64,000 bases of DNA, taken from Norana najaformis (lineage: Eukaryota; Annelida; Clitellata; Crassiclitellata; Hormogastridae). The stretch is taken from assembly GCA_964023275.1 (NCBI GenBank), contig OZ029918.1, positions 32,191,281 to 32,255,280 on the forward strand. The letters run 5' to 3'. The notes beneath the pieces were generated by a model, which searched no databases, was not told where the DNA came from, and worked only from the letters and a program-made list of their open reading frames with translations. Position 1 is the stretch's first letter. Each line of letters begins with the position of its first letter. A program made the position numbers and the translations under genes. This document shows positions 42,601 through 55,390 of the stretch, in pieces.

Positions 42601-42694
42601 ACTTTATATACTCTACCTAAGTAATAGTAGGGCCTACTTAATTAATAAACCCCAACTAGATACTGGTCTTTAATTAGAATGCTATATAAATCGT

Positions 42695-42812
42695 CTTATT
42701 ATTATTATTACTACTATTACTACTACTACCACTACCACTACTACCACCACCACCATCACTACTACCACTACAACCACTACCACACCACCACCACCACCAC
42801 CACTACTATTTA
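42695..42812. repeat. ATT then ACT/ACC triplet tract
   Basis: ATT triplets pass into ACTACC and CCACCA triplets, the same order as at 30220-30290. Confidence 0.8.
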
Positions 42813-43249
42813 ACATATAAGAGCATTAGCATGCAGCAATGCTACATAATCTAGATCAGGGCAGTAGTCTAGCAAAAACTCCTGACATATCCAACATAAC
42901 AAATCAAGGTGAAGTTAATCGTTCAATAAGTTCAATCAAGATAAGAGGGGGTAACGTAATCAAAATATCAATTCTTTTCATTATTCTGTAAATAATCTGT
43001 GAAGACCGCTTCTCAGAGGTCCTTAGGGTGACGGGGATTTTCCCGTTAAGTGGTTTAAGCCAAAACATGATCGAGGGACCAGTTAAATCAACAGCCAGAC
43101 AATGGCTACATGGCTCAAAAAAGAATAGTCCAACACTGGCGGATCCAAGGACCACAGACCCTCCCATCTGAGTTTCAGGGATGGAAATGTATGGCCAGAG
43201 GGATTCTTCTTGATCCACACCTGGTCTCGGTGTTTGCACTGGCTGTCTA

Positions 43250-43450
43250 AACTCAGATTGGGGGAAAGCAAGGCCGCTATGCCCCCAACATCTATCTGCC
43301 CCTCTTGTCTTTGTGCTGGCTTTCTAAAATCAGATTGGGGGACGCAGGGCCGCTATGCCCCCAACATCTATCTGCCCCTCTTGTCTTTGTGCTGGCTTTC
43401 TAAAATCAGATTGGGGGACGCAGGGCCGCTATGCCCCCACCATCTATCTG
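43250..43450. repeat. 76-bp tandem repeat, 2.6 units
   Basis: Units of 76 bases (GGCCGCTATGCCCCCAACAT near 43272, 43348 and 43424) also share ATCTATCTGCCCCTCTTGTC and TTTGTGCTGGCTTTCTAAAA. They are almost identical, so the expansion is recent. Confidence 0.9.
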
Positions 43451-43559
43451 CCCGTTGCCAACTACCCATTAAAACACAATATGATCCTTAATATCCTAAA
43501 CTCCTACCTACATTCAACCACTAGTCTCTTCTTATATCCCTCCCCTCAGCCAGCGATCT

Positions 43560-43850
43560 TCGGGTAGGGGGGTCTGATGGCTGAGCCATGGTGCAGAACT
43601 GTCATGGGATCTCGTGCACTCCATGCCTCTGCCCCAAAGCATTATAACCGACTACCACTGTTTCTATGAAACTTGAACTCGTTTTCTTCCTTCAAGAAAC
43701 GTCTGAGATCTCACTAAATATTTCTCACTGGCTTTCAAACAGTCGGCTGTCTAACTGCTTTTCACCTGGCGACTGACTAACTGCACCTCAGATTCGCATT
43801 ATTGTGACTTTGCATGTTAACAATTTTCGTAATAATAATAATAATAAAAG

Positions 43851-43882
<32 letters not shown>

Positions 43883-43885
43883 AAT
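43560..43885 (+). mobile_element. LINE 3' end (CR1/L2-like) with AAT tail
   Basis: The frame pieces GSRALHASAPKHYNRLP and SSFKKRLRSH, separated by a stop, resemble the conserved C-terminus of CR1/L2-type RT proteins. Non-coding DNA and an AAT triplet tail at 43830-43878 follow. The 5' portion is missing. Confidence 0.6.
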
Positions 43886-44329
43886 AATATGAATATGAAT
43901 ATGAATGATAAAGGATTTGAACTTGGGATGCTGAGGTAGAAGCATGCAGACTAATCAGAAATTATACCGTACAGCGCAGAACATGTACTGCAAGCATCGG
44001 AAGTTATACGACGCTTGTAAGTGCCAGTACGCGTGTACTCGGGGTAATGCTATCTAATCTGGGCAACGCAAAGCAAATAGTCTGGAAGCAACATAAACTT
44101 CTGACCTAACCCAGCCTGCCTACGTGAACTTTAACCCCTTCTGAGCAGGGCAGCTTAGCTGATGTCTCTATCTGTAAGCAACGCTAGTAGGACGCCTCCG
44201 ATTGAACACTGTGGAGCCACGTGTCTGACCAGCAACAGGGTTCACTTACCCACTCCGATAATCAGCACTTAGCTACAATATTCGGATAATCTTCAATAAG
44301 CTCCAGGACTAATATTTCGCTACATGGAT

Positions 44330-45185
44330 AAATGTCTGTGGGAAATATTCTGGTGGGGAATGTAGGGGAAAACGTTCAGAGGAACGTCTGGGGAAAACAT
44401 CCAGCAGAAATGTCCGGGTGAAATATCCACGGAATGTCTGGGAGAATATCTGTCTTGGAAACGTTTGGAAAAAATACCCCGGAGAAACATCCGAGAAACA
44501 TATATCCAGGGAGTGTCTGAGGGTAATTTCTGAGGAACGTTTGAGGAAAATAGCTGGGAGAAATTTCTGGAGAAAATATCGAGAAAATGTCTGGGGAAAT
44601 ATCCAGAAAATGTCTGGGGAAAATCTCCAGAAAATGTCTGGGGAAATATCCTGAAAATGTCTGGGGAAATATCCTGAAAATGTCTGGGGAAATATCCAGA
44701 AAATGTCTGGGGAAATATCCTGAAAATGTCTGGGGAAATATCCAGAAAATGTCTGGGGAAATATCCTGAAAATGTCTGGGGAAATATCCTGAAAATGTCT
44801 GGGGAAATATCCAGAAAATGTCTGGGGAATATCCAGAAAATGTCTGGGGAAATATCCAGAAAATGTCTGGGGAATATCCAGAAAATGTCTGGGGAAATAT
44901 CCTGAAAATGTCTGGGGAAATATCCTGAAAATGTCTGGGGAAATATCCAGAAAATGTCTGGGGAAATATCCTGAAAATGTCTGGGGAAATATCCAGAAAA
45001 TGTCTGGGGAAATATCCTGAAAATGTCTGGGGAAATATCCTGAAAATGTCTGGGGAAATATCCAGAAAATGTCTGGGGAATATCCAGAAAATGTCTGGGG
45101 AAAATCTCTAGAAAATGTCTGGGGAAATATCCTGAAAATGTCTGGGGAAATATTCAGAAAATGTCTGGGGAAATATCCAGGGAAT
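44330..45185. repeat. 23-bp minisatellite with degenerate left edge
   Basis: The core unit GAAAATGTCTGGGGAAATAT plus CC(T/A) repeats about 26 times from 44580 to 45185. The left part to 44330 is an increasingly diverged version of the same unit. Three units make 69 bases, and one minus frame stays open for 298 codons with a 23-residue PQTFSGYFPRHF-type repeat. That frame is a consequence of the repeat and shows no domain or splice evidence. Confidence 0.95.
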
Positions 45186-45234
45186 ATCTGGCAGTATAAG
45201 ACCACAATCGAATAGAACAGTCTTCAACCACTGG

Positions 45235-45500
45235 TGAAACAGAACAGAGAAGAGACAAAAACGCTCATATTACAGGCCACTTGTAACTGGCTGAAATAAA
45301 GCCTCATGGCTAAATCACCTTATGGCTAACACTGAATAAGCTGCATAACATTGGCTACATGAAGCCATAATTATGGCTAACCCACGTTATGGCTAACCTA
45401 ACGTTATATGCATGCCTAGCCAGCACTAAACCATACGTCTAATCCTTCCTGAGCCATGTGGCTAACCTCCACTTAGCCATACCGGCGGCAAGCACCTGCT
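45235..45500. repeat. Irregular TTATGGCTAA repeats
   Basis: The word TGGCTAA or its close variants recurs at uneven spacing (about 45307, 45325, 45389, 45405, 45463), with CATGGCTA and AGCCAT words interspersed on both strands. It is not a regular tandem array. Confidence 0.5.
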
Positions 45501-45666
45501 CGGCTTTAGTCAACACACGGATGACTGATCAGTTCAGTGATGCGGGTCAGGTGCCGTGGGTCGACGCCTGCAATTAAGCTCATGAGATCTAATCAAGCCG
45601 ACCAATGAATTGCTGGAATCTCTCATCTCTCAGCATCGGCTCTGCCCATCCACGTATACACCCTAC

Positions 45667-45670
<4 letters not shown>

Positions 45671-45701
<31 letters not shown>

Positions 45702-45860
45702 GAATAATAAAATATAAATGGCATAAATAAAGAGACAGATAAATAAAAAAGACAAAATAATAAATGGAAGAAATAAATAAATATATCTGGTGTGCCCACA
45801 CACACATACACACTCACAAACACACACACACTCACACGCTCACATACACATGTATGTAGC
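45671..45860. repeat. TA dinucleotide run and CACA-rich stretch
   Basis: A pure TA run of about 30 bases at 45671-45700, then AAATAAATAA and ACACACAC words. No gene. Confidence 0.75.
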
Positions 45861-46055
45861 ACGGTAGCACGGAAGCCGAATGGTTAGAGCTCTCGGCTTG
45901 TAATGCAAGGGTATGAGTTCGAGTCTCCCCTCAGACGGTTACCGTGTAGGGCCTTAAGCAAGTCCTTCACTCACAAGTGCTCAGCACCATCGACTGATGC
46001 TTAGTCATTAGACAGTGGCACTTAGTAAGTGCAAAAATAATAATAATAATAATAT
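45860..46055 (+). mobile_element. tRNA-like SINE, family A (best copy)
   Basis: It starts GTAGCACGGAAGCCGAATGG, with box A-like CCGAATGGTTAGAGC and box B-like GAGTTCGAGTCTCCCC, then ACGGTTACCGTGTAGGGCC, AAGTCCTTCACTCACAAGTG, CACCATCGACTGATGC and CATTAGACAGTGGCACTTAG, with an AAT tail at 46025-46052. The head is tRNA-like, but the stem ends do not pair fully. Confidence 0.8.
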
Positions 46056-46371
46056 ATATAAGCATCCTACATATATATATGCATCCCATATATACATATA
46101 TATACGTGCATATTGCATATATATGTATGTACCTACATACACACACACATACAGATATGCATAAAATGCATGCATAAGTGTATTGACGCACAGAAGTATT
46201 ATATGCAGAAACTTTACAACCGCATGTACACAAACTGTTCAGCGATTGCAGTATGTAGCTGTTAATTTATTTTTATAGCTACAATCGATGGCAATACTTT
46301 TCCTTCCGTGGGCCGGACTGCAACCTCTGAGGCAAGCCTGCTTACAATAATGCACACATAAACCCATACAT

Positions 46372-46415
<44 letters not shown>

Positions 46416-47210
46416 ATACATACTGATATACATATATAAATATATATACATATACATCTATATATATATATTCAATTGTATGCATGCATATGTGAATATT
46501 GATGTGGCTGATATATGCCGAAAAGGTCGTTTTGGGAGGATGGTAGGCAGACAACGAACGAGGTGTCTGTTTTGACAAAGAAGCCTATTAGGAACTAGGC
46601 ACACATTATGATGACCAGCCAAAGGACCAACCAACCAACCAGGTCGAAGGAAACGGGAAACTGAGGGCGAAGGAAGGACACGGTCAGATAAGAAACGCCC
46701 TGGAGAACTTTATTATTCCTCGCATGACCAACTGAATCCATAACAACAGACTAATAAAATAAATCAGAGGATGCGAGAAAAAGATGGACAGTGCAGAAAA
46801 ACTGAGCATTCTAAAATGTAATGCAACATTCACAGGCAAAGATAAATGCAATGTAACCATTTAAGTAATTTAGTAATTAGATAATCTGGTGAGTAGTAAG
46901 TAAGTGAGCAAGCAAGCAAGTAAGTAAATAATCTTTAATAGCACGAGGCAATGCCCACATTTTACAACAAAAGTTAATAAAAAACAGTAAAAAAAGAAGC
47001 AAAATATCAGAACAAAATGAAGCAATATTTATATAGCACCACTTAAAAAGACTCATCAGGCAACTTCTTTCAGCCCAACAACATCAATCCGCCATCAGTA
47101 TCAGAGAGAATGGAAAAATGCAGACTAAACGCTCTGGACTTCAGGAGTTAGAAAAAAACCAAAGCAATGGGCTAAACATATTACAATATGTAAGAGAAAC
47201 TGCAGTAAAC
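46056..47210. other. TA/CATA-rich intergenic DNA, no gene
   Basis: ATATAC and CATACACA repeats lie at 46060-46150, and a TA run at 46376-46410. From 46500 to 47200 I see only diffuse AAGT/AAGC runs near 46900. Confidence 0.55.
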
Positions 47211-47320
47211 TATAGAAGAGGCAGAGGAGAAGAAGGAGGAGGACGAGGAGGACGAGGAAGAGAAGGAGGAGAAGGAGGAGGAAGAGGAGCAGGAGCAGGA
47301 GGAAGATCAGTCCCTTAATA
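47210..47320. repeat. GGA-rich purine tract
   Basis: GAGGAGGA-type triplets. The Gly/Arg/Glu-rich + frame across it is a composition effect. Confidence 0.8.
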
Positions 47321-47364
47321 TAATCCCAACAGGCAAACTTGGCTATAAAATATTTACACCTTTG

Positions 47365-47595
47365 TTTTTCTTAGCCTCGGCATATGAGGGCGGGTGGCCA
47401 GCCCTCTCCCTCACCACCTGGTCTTCCCACAGGCAGTGTACAGTCAGTATACTCGTTTTATAGCTGAGTTCGTTAGGTGGGTGGTGCAACTGGACCATAA
47501 TCTAGAAACTTTCTGCCTGGCTGGGATTTGAATCCCTGGCCTCTAAGGTGACAGTCCAGCACGCTAGCCACTAGACTACTGCAAACCCCTGCAGT
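47365..47595 (-). mobile_element. tRNA-like SINE, family B (full inverted copy)
   Basis: Reverse-complemented it begins with the head GCAGTAGTCTAGTGGCTAGC and box B-like GGGATTCAAATCCCAGCC. It ends with GGCCACCCGCCCTCATATGC and CGAGGCTAAGAAAA, matching 37035-37260 end to end. Confidence 0.75.
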
Positions 47596-47859
47596 ACATA
47601 AACCCCAGCATATAATAAATAATTACGTTATTAAGGCATAAATACTGATATATTATGTGTGCACAAAGGAACTAGTTAAAAGATAATCCTGTCCAAGGGT
47701 TGGTAGGTAAGTACGTTCGTAGGTATGAGAAATTGTCCTCATCCTCGTCATAGTCGTCACCCTCTTCTCTAATCACAAATTATGTCCAGGAAGACGGAGA
47801 AGTTGCTGAGGCAGATGACCAGGCAGCAGAGCATGTTTTAATGATCCAAGCAAGAGAAA

Positions 47860-47862
47860 AGG

Positions 47863-47894
<32 letters not shown>

Positions 47895-48300
47895 TTAGTC
47901 TACTCCGTCTTACTGCACATAATCTGCGATTAGAGAAGAGGATGACGACTATGATGAGGATGAGGACAATTTCTCTTTCCCACGGACGTATTTACATACC
48001 AACCCCTGGACAGGATTATCTTTTAAATAGTTCTTCGACAGACAGACAGACAGACCTATACACACAATCAAGATGGCAAGGAGGAAGACAGAAAGGCAAG
48101 CAGGCGTGCAAATAGATGTACAGGCAGACAGACATACAGGCAGACAGGTCACAGACATACATGCAGGCGAGAAGGCATGCAAGCAGACAGGCAAGGAGAC
48201 AGGCACACAGACCGACAGCGCATGAGTGTGTGCGCAGACGAGTGCCTGTGTGGCTGTGATGGCTGTGATAGTGATAGATAGAAGCAGAAGCAGACAGAGG
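47860..48300. repeat. ACAG microsatellites
   Basis: GACAGACAGA runs at 47866-47892, 48038-48055 and, interrupted, at 48080-48210. No gene. Confidence 0.75.
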
Positions 48301-48360
48301 GGGTCTGGCCTAGTGCCTCGAAGTGTTTAATATGCCTCCCTCTCTTTTCTGCCAAGCCCA

Positions 48361-48480
48361 GAACATGGAGCGGCTGAGGAGAGAGAATAAGTCGGCGCCG
48401 GTGGCATTCAGAAGCGACGCTGACATCTCGGATTACGCCAGCAGCCGCAGCTGTTCAGTTCAGCCAGAGAGACACCCACC
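48361..48480 (+). CDS. Weak candidate exon, unrecognised
   Basis: After a pyrimidine-rich CTCTCTTTTCTGCCAAGCCCAG acceptor-like stretch (48338-48360), a GC-richer frame reads NMERLRRENKSAPVAFR, then SDADISDYASSRSCS. The composition looks protein-like and unlike the surrounding simple repeats. No good donor site ends it and no partner exon was found. Confidence 0.2.
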
Positions 48481-48673
48481 CACCCACCCATCTCACCCAG
48501 CCCTCCCTCCCCAAAATATTCGGAGTAAAACTCAGTTATTTCCACGTCTGTCACTAACAGTTCCATCAACATGCAAATTTCCATTTTTAAGATGTCACCC
48601 TGAAGGCCTTTAACTTGCAATCGTTTTCTCCCATCGACAAAAAGCGCAACAAATTCTGATGTTCGTTTAAAAA

Positions 48674-48792
48674 CAACGCCTGCCAACAATAGACAACGCC
48701 TGCCAACAACTGACAACGCCTGCCAACAACAGACAACGCCTGCCAACAACAGACAACGCCTGCCAACAACTGGCAACGCTGCCAACAATAGA
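48674..48792. repeat. 20-bp tandem repeat, six units
   Basis: The unit AACGCCTGCCAACAACAGAC repeats six times with A/T swaps at one position. A minus-strand frame with Cys/Trp/Gln/Leu repeats is a product of the array. Confidence 0.95.
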
Positions 48793-48924
48793 CCACAATG
48801 TGCCACACTGACCACTCACATAAATTGTACCCTAAGAAAGCACAGTCCCAGTGGCCAACAGAAACACAGCCAGTGTGGTCTTGTATAGTATTCAGCAAAA
48901 TTTTGAGACTTAAAATAATTTTCT

Positions 48925-49080
48925 CTAATCTAATCCAAAGACTTCTATAGCGCCGTTACCACAATGCTCAAGGCATCAGTCAATGGCCGCTTCAAGTCAA
49001 AATCGCAATCTAAATCATAATCCATTGGGGAGATTCGGTTGGGGAAACTGACTGCACTTGGTCTATTAGGTGGTGTAAAA
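48925..49080 (-). mobile_element. 3' tail of a LINE, family E (inverted)
   Basis: It reads CTAATCTAATCCAAAGACTT and CTATAGCGCCGTTACCACAA, then GGCATCAGTCAATGGCCGC, which is the reverse complement of the tails at 11350-11450 and 22480-22550. Confidence 0.65.
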
Positions 49081-49335
49081 TTTTTAAAAGTAGACAGAAT
49101 TAATACAAACTAAAGCAATATCCGCAATGCGCCGATATATTAGACTGTATGTCAGACAAATAAATTAAACAGAGTACATGACTCTAACCAAAGACGAATC
49201 CTGAGTGGGACAATTGGGCCATGTCCCCATCTGAGTCTGGGGACCAAGATATGCTTTAAACATTATGCTCTAAACAATGTTGTCATATGTTCTACATATG
49301 AAGCCCATATTGGAATATTGTCACCTGGGCCTCAT

Positions 49336-49605
49336 GGGGCATGGTAGCCGACTGGATACAGTGTTCGGCCTGTAATGCAGAGAGTATGGGTTCGAGCCTC
49401 CCCTTAGACGGTTACTGTGTAGGGACCTTGAGCAAGGTCTTTGCTCTTTGCTCACAGTTGCTCAGCACCACAGATTCAGATTCACTGACATTGCACAAGT
49501 AATAAATGCAAAATAATAATAATAATAATAATTAATAATAATAATAATAATAACAATAATAATAGCAATAACAATAATAACAACAACAATAATAATAATA
49601 ATATG
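49336..49605 (+). mobile_element. tRNA-like SINE, family A, with long AAT/AAC tail
   Basis: Begins GGGCATGGTAGCCGACTGG. Box B-like TGGGTTCGAGCCTCCCC is followed by ACGGTTACTGTGTAGGGACC and CTCAGCACCACAGATTC. An AAT/ACA triplet tail of about 95 bases ends the copy. Confidence 0.75.
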
Positions 49606-49871
49606 TCCTACATATGACGTAGCTGTTTGGGTAACCAAAAGATCAAAGATGAGAACCCCTGAGTAGAGTTTGTTCTGTCAGCAGTACTACATAAAATCAT
49701 AAATACAATTTACCACAATAAGCAAGCTAAGACAACATGGAAATTACGGTACTCGTCCAGAATGATCAAAGTGAGTCAATATTATTCCCGCTGCAGAAAA
49801 CAGCCCATCATAGCACAAGCTTCTGTGATCTCTTCCAAACCCAAGGAACAACAAAACAAACATGTATCTGA

Positions 49872-50862
<991 letters not shown>

Positions 50863-50941
<79 letters not shown>
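50863..50941. repeat. CT dinucleotide tract
   Basis: About 39 uninterrupted CT units. Confidence 0.97.
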
Positions 50942-50942
<1 letters not shown>

Positions 50943-52025
50943 GTTCAAATATCGTAACTGTAATTTTAAATAACGACTATTTAATACGCTTGTTGAGATC
51001 TGACATGGTGGAATTGTACAAGGACAAGATATTTTCAGGATCGGTTGCGGAGTTTTGGAAAAGCGAGGAGGAAAGAAAGAAAGGTCGAGTTGAATGAATC
51101 AAGGTTGAGAGAGCCATTGTCGTATCAACTCTTCCTCTAAACGATCTATGCCTCTGATGGCTTGTATAGGCCTACCAAGTGATAAATGTATCACTACCTT
51201 ACCTTACCCTATTCCCAATCCTTATCCAAATCAACGCTTTGCTGAAGCCTGAAGGCAAACGATAGGAAAAACCGCTAACCGTTCAACGGACGAAGGAATC
51301 TACGCCGACATCCAAGGCTATTTAGGTGCGAGGCCAAAGTAGACCCAGGCGAAAGCAGTTCCGAAAGACATCGTGATTGGCTCACGTGACCAAGCAGGAC
51401 GCGGAAATGTTTCTAAAAATAGAACGTTTCTGTCGCAATCTTTTGCTGCCACTTCCTTCGCCTTAATCGTGTTTTTCCTAATTACAACTGCAGCCTGGAT
51501 GACTGCTTGGGCTTCTATTTTTTATACTAAAGTAGTGTCTCCAATCAAAATTATTTTACACTGACGGAAACAGGATACTTCAAAATTCGCCTCACCACGA
51601 TGTGCGAAAAACAGGTCCAGTCGGAACCGTCTTCGCCCACAACAAGTTTGCCATCACACCAACAGGCTACGCAGCACTTAACAACCACCAACGAACGACC
51701 CACCTACTCAGCACGCACCGTAAAGTAACCTGAGCGCCAGACTACGTGGCTCTCTCCCAACCCTCCGCTCATCGCCACCCACCCTAATTGGCACACTAGG
51801 CATCCCGCTTGGAGTGTTTGCCAGGCAGCTGCAGAGGAAAGTGTTCCACACAGCAAATACGCTCAGAGCTCCAGCTGGAAATTATGGAGACCATATTTAA
51901 TCCTCTCCTCCAATGTCAGTCTGACTAATGAGCTCTGAACTCTTAAAAGCACAAATCCATGGATCGCATCCACCGCCTGGATACAGCGCCACGCAACGCC
52001 GCTGTAAAGCAATGGAGTGTAAAGT
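50942..52025. other. Intergenic DNA with an E-box/CCAAT cluster
   Basis: No gene was established. At 51375-51395 the sequence GATTGGCTCACGTGACC holds an inverted CCAAT box beside the E-box CACGTG, a combination common in promoters. No first exon could be tied to it. A copy of a CCACCG-CTGGAT-CAGCGCCACG repeat lies at 51965-52030 and recurs at 53535-53590. Confidence 0.35.
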
Positions 52026-52029
52026 ATGG

Positions 52030-53060
52030 GGCATTACGTCCAGCCGACTTCCCATTATAAATGCAAATGTAAATCTCCGAAATTTGTCAGCACCACACCG
52101 GTATCCAGCGTCCGGGAGACCGGCTTACTCGCCCGCGATATATCAAATCAAGGTCACAACAGCCAGGTCAGTTTCGGGGCCGGGTCAGAATTCAGGTGGT
52201 CAAGCCGGGGAGAGAACACGGTGCTACGGTGAAATCGTTGGTGATAGTGAGGGTTGAGAAGAAATTCAAGGTCGAGTGTCAATGGAGTTGACGCGATGGA
52301 ATTAACATAGTTTGGGTAGAGGCGATGTATGGCTCAATACTTTGTTTGGCAAATATAGAGTAGTGATCAGAGGGTGAGTTGAGTTCACAAATGAGGATTA
52401 GTGACAAGTGGGATCAGACAGAGGTGAGGACTACATCAATAGTATTGTTGTATTTGCGAGTGGGGAAAGTACCATGAATGAAAGTAATATGGAAGTAACA
52501 TAATCAAATGAATGCACAGAGGAAAGAAATTGGGATGCAAGTGTAACAGAAGGGTTGTCACCGTGGATGTTGAAATCACCAGTGAGGACAATTTCATGAA
52601 GTGTGGTGATAGCAGTTGCCAGAATAAGAGTTGAATTCCTCAAGGAAGCACAAAGTTTGACAGAGTAAGATGATAATGTAGAAAGTTGGAAGATGTTGTA
52701 GATCGTTAGATTAGAAGTAGGGAGTTTCAGAGTGACAGATGATGATTTGAAAGAGAGGTAAATGTAGCTACGTGAAGAAAGGACAGTGGTTGCTTCACGA
52801 ACAAGGAAAAAAGTGCCGCATCCAAGACTCAAGGATGAACTTTTTGATGAAAATGTTTGGCTGGCAGGGTGAAGTGATAAGCAAGTAGCTGTACAACTAT
52901 TGAGTTAATACAGAGGAAGTGCACCACATTTCCGTGATCAAGACTACATCAGGAGGGTGAAATTAGGTCATGTAGGACAGTGCAGTGTCTTTCCTTGAGG
53001 AGTGAGCAGATGTTAAGCGTGCAGAGATTAAGGGAAGACGAAGCAGTAGTGCTTGGGTTT
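52030..53060 (-). mobile_element. LINE remnant with endonuclease domain (family G)
   Basis: On the minus strand about 53040-52430 encodes an apurinic-type endonuclease with frameshifts: NICSLLKERHCTVLHDLI at the start, then a continuous 133-codon frame including LTGDFNIHGDNPSVTLASQF. RT is missing; the strand passes at 52260-52030 into the same 3' end as at 34200-33850 (TTGATATATCGCGGGCGAG, ACATTTGCATTTATAATGG). It is a 5' plus 3' composite with the middle deleted, and dead. Confidence 0.7.
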
Positions 53061-54070
53061 GGGTGAATATCCCTGGATGACAGGAAGTGCAGGAGATATG
53101 GAAATAATTTCTTAGGGTTGAAGGCGGTGTACGAAAATATGCTAGGGTATTGTCTAAGGAGTTGCTATGTTCGGCAGCAGCAGTTATGCATGCTATGTAG
53201 GTATGAGGTGGGTAGTATCATGTATGGAAGGCGATACAGCGTAGGCTGACGAGGAGAAGGATTCTTGATATATGCACGTGATGCTGCAGAAGATGGCGAG
53301 CAGGTGCGGAAACGAGGAATTAAAACAAAGAGTACAGGCACATATTTGGCCTTAAGATCAATAAGCAGAGTTAAACGACACGGAACGAACTCATCAAGTC
53401 TGAAGATAAATACCAGTAAAAAGCCGAGATTACGATGCCAAAACAGATGCCAAAACTGAGAAGATACAGATTATGAAAGTGCATGCCTTGCATCTATGGG
53501 CTCCACACATGACCATGAAAATCTAATACAAGAATCTCATCCACCACCAGGCTGCAGCGCCACGAAATAGCCAGTGTAATGCAATGTAGTGTAAAGTATG
53601 TAACCCAGTAAAAAGTATGTATGTCTGTACATATGTATACAATACGATACAGCTGAAATTTGGTAAAGCCGTCTTACAAAGTTCAGAACTGCACACTGAA
53701 GCTCGGCAAAAGGCACCATTACGAACCATAAACAGTTTGGAAGAGGTAAATTTTCTTAAAGTCTCATTAAGACAGTCACAAACATCAAGGAGGGAGAGTC
53801 CAAGATCGAGGGGCCAGCAAGTTGGAATGAACGCCAGCCAAAGACAAGACGTGTCCCTGAAACAAAATACTTTCCAGAAGATGCCGATCGAACTGAGTAT
53901 CGCCCTTTATCTGAGCTACAGGGTGTAACCAGGTATGTATGTATGTGTGTAATTACATACCTATGTATATCCTACAATGCCACACAACACTCACTGTAAC
54001 ATAATCTAGAATAATATATCTGTAATAGATCTGTTAGACACTTCTGTTAGGTACTTAACAGATGCTGTAT
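53061..54070. other. Intergenic DNA, no established gene
   Basis: A + frame at 53617-53928 (103 codons) includes LKFGKAVLQSSELHTEARQ and starts just before a possible acceptor at 53650. Composition is plausible, but there is no known motif or clear donor. The rest holds no feature except the short repeat at 53535-53590. Confidence 0.35.
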
Positions 54071-54074
54071 TGCT

Positions 54075-54300
54075 GGCCTGGTTAGCTCATTGGTTAAAGC
54101 ACCACTGTGCGTGAGGATGCCGGTTCGCTTACCGATAGTGGCTATATTACTGAGAGTTTAATCTCGGGCTAGCATGGTCCGTACACGGGGATCTTAAATG
54201 CCGTGGCACCCATTCAAATGGGCAGCAACGGTGAAGGATCTCATCCGATAAATTAATTGCAAAATGAGCAGGGCCGAGGCTACATAAAACCGTGTTCATT
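54075..54300 (+). mobile_element. tRNA-like SINE, family C
   Basis: Begins GGCCTGGTTAGCTCATTGGT, with box B-like GCCGGTTCGCTTACCG, then AATCTCGGGCTAGCATGGTC, AAATGCCGTGGCACCC and ATCTCATCCGATAAATTAAT. It matches 38160-38400 throughout. Confidence 0.75.
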
Positions 54301-55390
54301 CGTATTAGTATTAAGTGTTCCGATACGTACATACACAGTATTACACAAGGCTTAAAGGACAGGAGTGAGTAGGTTGAGTAGTTGTATGTCTTTTGTACAT
54401 TTTGGGGGTAAAGCCGACCTTATGAGGTGTTGTGCTTAAGTTTGGCTCAGGCTGGATATTGGTTTTGGTCCTGTGTTGCTGTTTTCTTACTAGTCTCTTT
54501 CGTCTAGTTGTGTTTAAGTCTCCCTGCATGGAAGACTTGCTTATTTTTTTCTGTGCTGTTTTGCCATGTTTTTTTCTTTTTGTGCCTTTTATTCACCATC
54601 GTCTGTTGGTGTTTTTTTTCTGGAGAAGCTGTTCGTTGGTTCTGTCGTCACCTGAGTTTGACGTCTTATTTCTATGCAAGTCATCTTACACGTGTAAATA
54701 GCTTAGACAATAAAACATTTTAACCTACAACTGATATATTTTTCCACATCCCTAGTGCCTAGACAACCTGTAACAACACACAGGTAAAGTAGTGTCAAGT
54801 AGGCATTGTACTGCATTTGTCAATTTAGACAGCACCTCTTTTGAAAACACTAATCAGAAGCACTCCCAGTCTGAGAGCCCAGAAAGCAAGCAAGTTTTAA
54901 GGCAATGAGTAGCAAGAGTCCTGCCTGCCACAACTATAAGAGGGGGCTCAAACAGTAAGTGGAAGACTGCTCCAAAGTGATGGACCCACCACCATGAACG
55001 TATGTATGTACGTATGCATGTATGCAAGTGAACATTTATATAGCACCTTTTGGGAACATCTCAAAGTAATGCATTACAAATGTTAATATTAAGTGATGCA
55101 ATTCAAATTATTACAGACAACTGGACAAGATCTGTTACGAACCATTTCTCCCACTTCCTCAAAGGCAGCAGAATATGAGAAGACAGGCATTCAGTCCAAA
55201 GGAACACCATGTTTCTACATTCTTAGAAGTAATGATTGCTACTGGCAAGCATTAATGCTCACTGACATAATGTGTCTGGCAACATACCAGCACATGTGCT
55301 CAAGTAAACAACCAAGCATTAGCAAAGCTTTTTGTTGCATTCACACACAAATTACAAGCCACAACTTCACCTTTTGCCAGACAATAAGTG
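54301..55390. other. T-rich then unremarkable intergenic DNA
   Basis: 54530-54660 is T-rich. An AATAAA occurs at about 54709 after a possible ORF end, but no gene was identified. Around 55015-55080 there is a GCACCTTTTGGGAACATC-type retroelement end similar to 23678-23710. Confidence 0.4.

Noticed and set aside
44309..45205. 298-codon minus-strand ORF as a protein gene
   Set aside because: It is a translation of a 23-bp minisatellite with no domain and no splice or initiation context.
45860..45960. A genuine tRNA gene
   Set aside because: A and B boxes are present, but acceptor and anticodon stems do not pair well, and related copies with the same downstream body show it is a SINE.
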